Shown here: piece after piece, positions 22,874-27,774 of the stretch
Numbering within the stretch: the first letter of the stretch is position 1
How the letters are laid out: every line of letters starts with the position of its first letter
Assembly (NCBI GenBank): GCA_958429225.1
Contig: CAUAJB010000023.1
Coordinates: 1 to 27,774, forward strand
From: an uncultured Collinsella sp.
GTDB lineage: Bacteria > Actinomycetota > Coriobacteriia > Coriobacteriales > Coriobacteriaceae
Length of the DNA: 27,774 nucleotides
Reading direction: 5' to 3'
The notes under the pieces: model-generated
What the model saw: the letters and a program-made list of their open reading frames with translations, nothing else
What the model was told of the DNA's origin: nothing
Database searches by the model: none
Translations under genes and position numbers: made by a program

Positions 22874-24337
22874 TTACTCGTCGTGCTTCTCCTCACGGCG
22901 TGCAGCAGCGCGTGCGTCGTGGATGCCCTTGATCGCGGCATGGCGAGCCGTTCGGGCATCATGGATGGCGTCGCGAGCCTCGGCGGTCGTCGCCTTGGCA
23001 GAGCGCAACTTGGCGGCCAGATCGGGGTTGGTTTCGGCGACCGCGGTAATCGCGGGGCCGTCGAGCTCCTCTTGCGTGGGCTCGGCCAAAAAGTCGATAG
23101 CATACTGGGCGGCCACCATGGAGCCCTTTGCCAGCACGGTCTCGTCGATCTTGTAGAAGCAGGAATGTTGGGCGTACGTGGCGCCAATCTTGGGGTTGCG
23201 CGTACCTACAAAGGCGAGCACGCCCGGTACGCGATGCAGGTACTCCGAAAAATCCTCGCCCGAAAGCGTGCCGCGATAATGGCCTTGGCCGGCGGGGCCC
23301 AGACACTTAATTACAGCCTGACGGCAGCGCTCGCTCGAGGCGGCGTCGTTTTCGACCTTGTAGTTGGCGATGGTGTAGTCGGTGAGCTCTGCCTCGGCGC
23401 CCAAGGCGGCCGCGGTATGCTCCACGATGCGGCGCATGAGCTCCGGCATTTCCTCGTGGGTCGAATCGCCGTAGGTGCGCACTGTGCCGGCGAGGTAGGC
23501 CGTGCCGGCGATAACGTTGCGCGCGGTGCCGCCGTGCAGCTCGCCGACGGTGATGACGGCCGGCTCGTAGGGGCTGATTTCGCGCGAAACGATGGTTTGC
23601 AGGGCGTTGACGATCTCGGCGGCAACCATGACGGCGTCGTGACCTCGCTGGGGCATGGCGCCATGGCACGAGGTGCCGCGGACGTCGATGCGGAACCAGT
23701 CGGTATTGGCCATGCGCGGACCGGGCTCGCAGCTCACGGTGCCGGCGTCGACCTCACTCCAGATGTGCGCGGCGTAGGCGCCATCGACGCCGTCGAGCAC
23801 ACCCGTGCCGATCATGAGCTTAGCGCCCTGGCCGTTTTCCTCGCTGGGCTGGAATACGATGCGGACTTCGCCGTGGATGTCGTCGGTCATATGGCGCAGG
23901 ATTTGCAGCGTTCCGAGCATCATGGCGATATGGCAGTCGTGGCCGCAGGCGTGCATGCAGCCCTCGTTGACGCTGGCGAACTCCTCGCCGGTCTGCTCGG
24001 TGACGGGCAGGGCGTCGATGTCGGCGCGCAGCAGGATGCGGCGGCGTGGCGTGCCGTCCTCGCGGTAGGCATTCGGCGCGGTACCGCGAAGCGTTGCCAC
24101 CAAGCCGGTCTTGAGCGGACGCTCGTAGGGGATATTCATGGCGTCGAGCTGGTTGGCGATGTCGGAGGTCGTGCGCTCCTCGGCAAGGCTCAGCTCCGGG
24201 TGCTTATGGAAGTGCCGGCGCTGCTTGATGATATATGGTTCAAACTCGGTAGCGATATCTTGGATGGCCGCGGTGACGTCGTCAGCCGCGCGAGCCTCGG
24301 TCGCCGCCATAATCTGCTGTGCCTTGGTCTTCGTCAT
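22874..24337 (-). CDS. M20 family metallopeptidase / amidohydrolase
   Basis: 487 residues. The ATG at 24337 is chosen for the AAGGAGC about 9 nt upstream, although the frame runs on to 25072. Family signatures: RRHFHKHPELSLAEERT at the start, LLRADIDALPVTEQTG, CMHACGHDCHIAMMLG (zinc ligands) and FQPSEENGQGAKLMI (catalytic Glu). GTSCHGAMPQRGHDAV marks the lid domain, and GEDFSEYLHRVPGVLAFVG the C-terminal zinc His region. This resembles N-acyl-amino-acid or aminobenzoyl-glutamate/hippurate hydrolases that cleave an amide bond in the cytoplasm. The substrate is not deducible. Unusually, about 60 residues of charged helix follow the normal end at AIDFLAEP. It diverges from a YtcJ-like amidohydrolase. 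Confidence 0.92.
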   Translation of the reverse strand: MTKTKAQQIMAATEARAADDVTAAIQDIATEFEPYIIKQRRHFHKHPELSLAEERTTSDIANQLDAMNIPYERPLKTGLVATLRGTAPNAYREDGTPRRRILLRADIDALPVTEQTGEEFASVNEGCMHACGHDCHIAMMLGTLQILRHMTDDIHGEVRIVFQPSEENGQGAKLMIGTGVLDGVDGAYAAHIWSEVDAGTVSCEPGPRMANTDWFRIDVRGTSCHGAMPQRGHDAVMVAAEIVNALQTIVSREISPYEPAVITVGELHGGTARNVIAGTAYLAGTVRTYGDSTHEEMPELMRRIVEHTAAALGAEAELTDYTIANYKVENDAASSERCRQAVIKCLGPAGQGHYRGTLSGEDFSEYLHRVPGVLAFVGTRNPKIGATYAQHSCFYKIDETVLAKGSMVAAQYAIDFLAEPTQEELDGPAITAVAETNPDLAAKLRSAKATTAEARDAIHDARTARHAAIKGIHDARAAARREEKHDE

Positions 24338-24505
24338 GGTCGATTTGCTCCTTGCTGGGTTGATCGCAAAATCGTACAGACTCTCTCCAGTATGCCACCT
24401 GCCGCTAGGGCTGGTAAAGTTGCCGTTTGCCGCTTGGGGTTTTGTTACAAGGGCGGGGGAGTACACTCGGGGGTGTTGAATTTCCTGCCAGAGATGGGGA
24501 TGCCC

Positions 24506-26143
24506 ATGCAACATATCGATCGGATTATCCGCTCCAAGAACGTCTTTACCGCGCAAGACGGCACCGATACCGCCCGCGAGCTGGCGATTGCCATTGCAAG
24601 CGACCGTATCGTCGCAGTCGGTGCGCCCGATGACGTGATCGCCGCCGCTCCTGCCGCCACGCCGGTTATCGACTACGGCGAGCAGTTTGTCTGCCCCGGT
24701 TTCCATGACGCTCATCTGCACTTCTTCCATACCTCGGTCGGTTCCTCGCCGTACATGCTCATGGATATGGGCACGTCCGAGGCGGCGCTGGTGCAGCACG
24801 CGCTCGAGTTTTCCCGGGACCTGCCCGACGACGCTTGGGTTGTGACGCAGGGCTGGCGTGATTACCGTTGGGACCCGCCCGAGCATCCTACCAAGGCGTC
24901 GCTCGATGCGGCATTCCCCGATCGTCCCTGCGTTATGTATTCGGGCGACGGGCACACGCTTTGGCTCAACAGCCGCGCACTCGAGGCGCTCGGCGTCACA
25001 CGCGACAGCGAGCCGCCAGCGGGCGGCAGTTACGACAAGGATGCAAACGGCGAACTCACGGGCATTGCTCACGAGGCGGCTGCCATGCAGCTGCTACCGC
25101 GCTGCCTTGAGTGGCTGGGGGAGGATCGCATCGCAAGCGCTTACGCCGATCAAATGAGGCGTATGGCCGAGCAGGGCATCACCTCGATATGCGATATGTC
25201 GCTCATGCCCATGCCGGGCTGCGATTTTATCCGCGACGACGTCTACGACAAACTGCAGGCAGCCAGCAAGTTGGGCATCCGAGCCCATTTGTTTCCCACG
25301 CTGCTGGATGACCAATCGCGCTTGGAAGAGCTGCAGGTACGTTACGCGAACAACGCGCTGCTTTCGGCGCCAGGCTTTAAGCAGTTCTTCGACGGCGTGT
25401 CGAGCGAACACACGGCCTATCTCACCGAGCCCTATACCAACCCGCGCTTCCCGGGCGATCAAGGTCGCCTGACGGTTCCTGCCGAGCGCATGCGCAAGCT
25501 GGTTCTGGCGGCCGCGGAGCGCGGCCATACCGTGCGCATCCATGTCATCGGCGACGGTGCGATTCATGCCGCGCTCGATATCTTTGAGGAGGCCGCCGAA
25601 CTGTACGGCCTGCCCCAGCACGGCCATAACACGCTCGAGCACCTGGAGAACCTCTTGCCCGAGGACATCGATCGTCTACGCAAGCTTAACGTCGTTGCCT
25701 CGAGCCAGCCCTGTCACATTACACTCGACCCGGGCGGCCCCGAGCGCGATCTGGGCCTGGAACGCAGCCGCATCATGTGGCCGTTTGCGACCTATAAGCA
25801 GCGCGGCATCCGCCAAGCCTTCGGCACCGATAGCCCCATCACAGCTGTTACAAGCATGAACGTGCTCTACACGGCTATCACGCGCCAGGATCCCAAAAGC
25901 CACTGGCCCGAGGGCGGCTGGTTACCGAGCGAGCGCATCGATGCAGCAACAGCCCTGCGCAACTACACCCTGGGCAGCGCCTATGCAGCGGGCGACGAGC
26001 AAAACCTCGGCAGCTTGGAGCCCGGCAAGTATGCCGACCTGGTAGTCCTGGACCAAAACCCGCTCACCATCGACCCCCAAGAGCTCCAGGCTACCAAGGT
26101 TCAGACCACCTACCTGGCAGGTAACTTGATTTACGAGCGCTAA
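24506..26143 (+). CDS. YtcJ-like metal-dependent amidohydrolase (Amidohydro_3)
   Basis: About 545 residues. The start is uncertain: ATG 24506 has GGGGA 5 nt upstream; ATG 24494, ATG 24500 and GTG 24473 are in frame. The frame continues far upstream to 22790 only as antisense of the M20 gene. Motifs: FVCPGFHDAHLHFFHT (metal-binding HxH), VTQGWRDYRWDPPEHPT, MYSGDGHTLWLNSRALE, VRIHVIGDGAIHAALDIFEE, HNTLEHLENL and AFGTDSPITAV (catalytic Asp). It ends with the beta-sandwich GSLEPGKYADLVVLDQNPL. These are typical of the exoenzyme-regulatory/YtcJ group of amidohydrolases. The substrate is unknown. A hairpin with TTT follows the stop. Confidence 0.88.
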   Translation: MQHIDRIIRSKNVFTAQDGTDTARELAIAIASDRIVAVGAPDDVIAAAPAATPVIDYGEQFVCPGFHDAHLHFFHTSVGSSPYMLMDMGTSEAALVQHALEFSRDLPDDAWVVTQGWRDYRWDPPEHPTKASLDAAFPDRPCVMYSGDGHTLWLNSRALEALGVTRDSEPPAGGSYDKDANGELTGIAHEAAAMQLLPRCLEWLGEDRIASAYADQMRRMAEQGITSICDMSLMPMPGCDFIRDDVYDKLQAASKLGIRAHLFPTLLDDQSRLEELQVRYANNALLSAPGFKQFFDGVSSEHTAYLTEPYTNPRFPGDQGRLTVPAERMRKLVLAAAERGHTVRIHVIGDGAIHAALDIFEEAAELYGLPQHGHNTLEHLENLLPEDIDRLRKLNVVASSQPCHITLDPGGPERDLGLERSRIMWPFATYKQRGIRQAFGTDSPITAVTSMNVLYTAITRQDPKSHWPEGGWLPSERIDAATALRNYTLGSAYAAGDEQNLGSLEPGKYADLVVLDQNPLTIDPQELQATKVQTTYLAGNLIYER

Positions 26144-26165
26144 GTATTCATGCCGTACCGTTAAG

Positions 26166-26210
26166 CGCGGCTCGGGCAGCCTTTTTTGGGATAGCGCTCG
26201 AGCCGCGTTT
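26166..26210 (+). terminator. Terminator after the amidohydrolase
   Basis: CGCGGCTCG (26166-26174) pairs with CGAGCCGCG (26199-26207) around a long loop, followed by TTTGCGTTTT. Confidence 0.6.
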
Positions 26211-26398
26211 GCGTTTTGGTGGGGATCCGCCATGAGCGTCCCTGCTCTGTTGGATTTGGGTGCGGGGCGGAGGTGCTGCTGCCCCGCGCTCAATTTGGAA
26301 ACCAGCAATGCTATCTCTTGGTGTTTTGCATACTTCCCATTACAGATTGCATAAAAAGGCTGGGATGTCCTTCCTGATCCTGATGTACCCCCGCCCGT

Positions 26399-26425
26399 GC
26401 CGTGCAAAAAACGGAGTATTCAGCA
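26399..26425 (+). repeat. 27-nt intergenic repeat, copy A
   Basis: GCCGTGCA, six A-rich bases, then GGAGTATTCAGCA. The same 8-nt and 13-nt blocks occur in reverse orientation at 26612-26638 with the same spacing. Confidence 0.7.
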
Positions 26426-26611
26426 CCGCGAGCTCTGCCGGTGCCGCTGCGGCTGAGTAACGTTGCGGAGATTGACGTCATTTTGGGCTCCGGTACGGCG
26501 CGAAGCATGCCTTTTTGTCCTGGCGGGGTTTGCCTGCCGACTCAAATCGCCGGTCGAAGGCGTCCTTGGGACCAATATGGTGTGTCCGGCGTGTATGCAG
26601 CCGTCCTGGCT

Positions 26612-26638
26612 TGCTGAATACTCCCAAAAATGCACGGC
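26612..26638 (-). repeat. 27-nt intergenic repeat, copy B (inverted)
   Basis: TGCTGAATACTCC, CAAAAA, TGCACGGC on the plus strand is the reverse complement of copy A except for the six central bases. The two copies flank 186 nt and could pair over 21 positions. A degenerate third match may lie near 26326-26350 on the minus strand. Confidence 0.7.
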
Positions 26639-26747
26639 GCTCCCCAGGGGACCCGCGCGCAGCGAAAACCATGCCCATGTCGCTATCCGCATCGCCATTT
26701 TGCTGCACTGACTTTTCTGAATGTCGGGCCCGAATTAGTTAACCTGC

Positions 26748-26890
26748 CTCCCGTGTGGCTCCGGAGGGGCGGGGCATAAGGTTTATCGCGAGTTCCGCAC
26801 GAGCCGAAGGCCACTTAATGTGGCCTTCGTGCGAGCAGGACTGCCCGAGCAGGAAACCTTATGCCCCGCCCCTCCGGAACCACACGGGAG
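26748..26890. repeat. Long inverted repeat with nested hairpin upstream of groES
   Basis: Two 37-nt arms (26748-26784 and 26854-26890) are reverse complements except for one position, which is a C-A mismatch on the plus strand and a G-U pair in a minus-strand transcript. The 69-nt interior contains a perfect 10-bp hairpin CGAAGGCCAC-TTAAT-GTGGCCTTCG (26805-26829), with CGCA/TGCG extending it across a bulge, and the 8-nt direct repeat CGAGCAGG (26832-26839, 26846-26853). No open frame fits. It could be a structured RNA, a MITE-like element or a cruciform site. Confidence 0.8.
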
Positions 26891-26932
26891 TCACCGCTAA
26901 GTTATCCCCCGGCATTCAGAAAATCTAAGTGC

Positions 26933-27033
26933 CAAAAAATAAGATTTTTTGACTCCGTGTTGTATAACCCGCCATTCGTGGGTACCATTCAACGCGTACG
27001 CAAACAAAAAAGGGTTAATTCGCGTGGTATAAC
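26933..27033 (+). promoter_or_regulatory. groES promoter region
   Basis: The region has an AT-rich inverted repeat CAAAAAAT-AAG-ATTTTTTG (26933-26951) and two similar boxes: CGTGTTGTATAACCC ending near 26970 and CGTGGTATAACCG near 27023-27035. The second contains an extended -10 (TGGTATAAC, 27025-27033) about 30 nt before ATG. GGTTA (27013-27017) and TAACC (27030-27034) form a short inverted repeat. No CIRCE (TTAGCACTC-N9-GAGTGCTAA) element is present, so HrcA control through a standard site is not supported. Confidence 0.4.
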
Positions 27034-27061
27034 CGCGCGGCCCAAAAAGGAGGAGACAAGC

Positions 27062-27355
27062 ATGTCGTCTTTGAAGCCGCTTGCAGATCGTGTTCTGGTC
27101 AAGCCCGACGAGGCCGAGCAGAAGACCGCTTCTGGTCTGTACATCGCCAGCAACGCCCAGGAGAAGCCGCAGCGCGGCACCATCGTTGCCGTGGGTGCCG
27201 GCAAGGTCAACGACAAGGGTGAGCGCATCCCCATGGACGTCAAGGTTGGCGACGTTGTCATCTACGGTAAGTTCGGTGGCAACGAGGTCAAGGTCGACGG
27301 CGAGAAGTATCTGCTGATGCGCGCCGACGACATCTACGCCGTTGTCGAGGCCTAG
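27062..27355 (+). CDS. groES: Co-chaperonin GroES
   Basis: 97 residues. ATG 27062 follows AAGGAGGAG at normal spacing; the frame extends upstream to 26861 through the long inverted repeat, which is not coding. The sequence LKPLADRVLVKPDEAEQKTASGL is cut here to the GroES start SSLKPLADRVLVKPDE, with the mobile-loop region EQKTASGLYIASNAQEKPQ, the roof residues and KVGDVVIYGKFGGNEVKVDG following in family order. It forms the heptameric lid of the GroEL folding chamber. groEL begins 96 nt downstream, the standard operon. Confidence 0.97.
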   Translation: MSSLKPLADRVLVKPDEAEQKTASGLYIASNAQEKPQRGTIVAVGAGKVNDKGERIPMDVKVGDVVIYGKFGGNEVKVDGEKYLLMRADDIYAVVEA

Positions 27356-27388
27356 TCTCGTCAGAATCTCTGATTCGTCTTTGAACGC

Positions 27389-27425
27389 GGCCGCCGCATA
27401 GGACTCGGAAGCGGCGACGCGAGTC
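27389..27425 (+). other. Alternative hairpins in the groES-groEL spacer
   Basis: CGCCGC (27392-27397) can pair with GCGGCG (27411-27416), or GACTCG (27402-27407) with CGAGTC (27420-27425); the two overlap and exclude each other. They lie just ahead of the groEL ribosome site TTGGAGG. Confidence 0.35.
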
Positions 27426-27451
27426 ACATTTCTTTTGGAGGATTACCTACC

Positions 27452-27774
27452 ATGGCAAAGAACATTACGTTCAACACCGATGCCCGCGCTAAGCTTGCCA
27501 AGGGCGTCAACACTCTGGCCGACGCCGTTACCGTCACCATGGGCCCCAAGGGTCGCTACGTTGCGCTGCAGCGCACGTTCGGTGCCCCGACCATCACCAA
27601 CGACGGCGTTTCCGTCGCCAAGGAGATCGAGCTCGAGGACAACATCGAGAACATGGGCGCTCAGCTGGTGAAGGAGGTCGCCACCAAGACCAACGACACC
27701 GTGGGTGACGGCACCACCACCGCAACCCTGCTCGCCCAGGCCATCGTCAACGATGGCCTGCGCAACGTCGCCGC
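27452..27774 (+). CDS. groEL: Chaperonin GroEL (3'-partial)
   Basis: The first 107 codons are in the window; the rest is beyond the edge. ATG 27452 has TTGGAGGA upstream. MAKNITFNTDARAKLAKGVN, VTVTMGPKGRYVALQRTFGA and TITNDGVSVAKEIELED are the GroEL N-terminus; NDTVGDGTTTATLLAQAI contains the catalytic GDGTTT ATP-binding loop. It forms the double-ring folding chamber with GroES. KGRYVALQRTFGAP differs from the common KGRNVVLEKSFGAP, a mild divergence that does not touch the catalytic Asp. Confidence 0.97.
   Translation, partial: MAKNITFNTDARAKLAKGVNTLADAVTVTMGPKGRYVALQRTFGAPTITNDGVSVAKEIELEDNIENMGAQLVKEVATKTNDTVGDGTTTATLLAQAIVNDGLRNVA

Larger units (their letters stand above)
26211..26747. 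other. Non-coding stretch between amidohydrolase and the groES upstream repeat
   Basis: Several short frames on both strands lack ribosome sites and recognisable domains, so I call no gene. Visible structure: a 7-bp hairpin GCGGGGC/GCCCCGC (26262-26268 with 26281-26287), the palindrome TGACGTCA (26473-26480), TCCCCAGGGGA (26641-26651 region), and the 27-nt inverted pair listed separately. It may be an accumulation of intergenic repeats or contain an unrecognised RNA. Confidence 0.5.

Noticed and set aside
22790..24472. Upstream extension of the amidohydrolase frame to give a 1117-residue protein
   Set aside because: The extension is antisense to the complete M20 peptidase and shows no domain; a promoter gap lies at 24338-24505.
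26478..26708. Small minus-strand frames in the pre-groES gap (76-92 codons)
   Set aside because: No ribosome binding site, no recognisable domain, competing frames on both strands, and they run through the 27-nt repeat.
26211..26747. Known RNA gene (RNase P, tmRNA, SRP) in the long gap
   Set aside because: I looked for their conserved segments (such as GAGGAAAGTCC) and found none.
26861..27061. 164-residue frame giving an N-terminally extended GroES
   Set aside because: The added part translates the inverted-repeat arm and promoter; GroES starts at 27062 with a strong AAGGAGGAG site.

Overview
The window is a high-GC, gene-dense piece of bacterial chromosome. I infer a Gram-positive gut actinobacterium of the class Coriobacteriia, most likely close to Collinsella. 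The basis is family content and base composition, not a database match: a giant two-domain BadF/BcrA-type activase, a sortase-anchored CAP/coiled-coil surface protein, a Gls24/Asp23-AmaP envelope-stress set, OPT and YitT membrane proteins, strong AGGAGG-type ribosome binding sites, and no outer-membrane genes. No IS element, CRISPR array, tRNA or rRNA gene was recognised.

Layout. 1-4665 (+) is the 3' part of a (R)-2-hydroxyacyl-CoA dehydratase activase-like giant protein; its terminator leads into a beheaded arylsulfotransferase remnant (about 4751-5260). 5274-6413 (-) is a DUF389 membrane protein carrying an EF-hand-like loop. 6721-10188 (+) is a 1155-residue secreted coiled-coil/CAP protein. 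It is followed by back-to-back terminators and an OPT-family transporter (10389-12092, -). The transporter diverges from a small-enzyme cluster on the + strand: coaX, dCMP deaminase, an Nfu-type Fe-S protein, lgt, a large GT-C-like membrane protein (DUF6020-like) and yebC. Next come the amaP / DUF2273 / asp23 group (18531-20012), YitT (20218-21240) and a zinc-ribbon multi-pass protein with a Pro-Glu tail (21390-22733). An M20 peptidase (22874-24337, -) diverges from a YtcJ-like amidohydrolase (about 24506-26143, +). After a 0.9 kb non-coding stretch rich in inverted repeats, groES and the start of groEL close the window.

How the genes may work together. The amaP-DUF2273-asp23 set is a recognised membrane-anchored envelope-stress module. 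lgt supports lipoprotein maturation and the CAP protein has a wall-anchoring tail, so much of the window concerns the cell envelope. The M20 and YtcJ-like hydrolases and the OPT transporter suggest peptide or amide scavenging, but substrates cannot be read from sequence.

Most notable non-coding signals: (i) a nearly perfect 37-bp-arm inverted repeat with a nested hairpin upstream of groES (26748-26890); (ii) a 27-nt element present twice in opposite orientation in the same gap (26399-26425, 26612-26638); (iii) two hairpins sharing a GGGGACAGG core but with different, self-complementary flanks, each immediately after a stop codon (15134-15168, 17394-17426); (iv) a palindrome between two opposed TATACT boxes in the OPT/coaX divergent region. 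None proves a new system. The repeats are the best candidates for follow-up.
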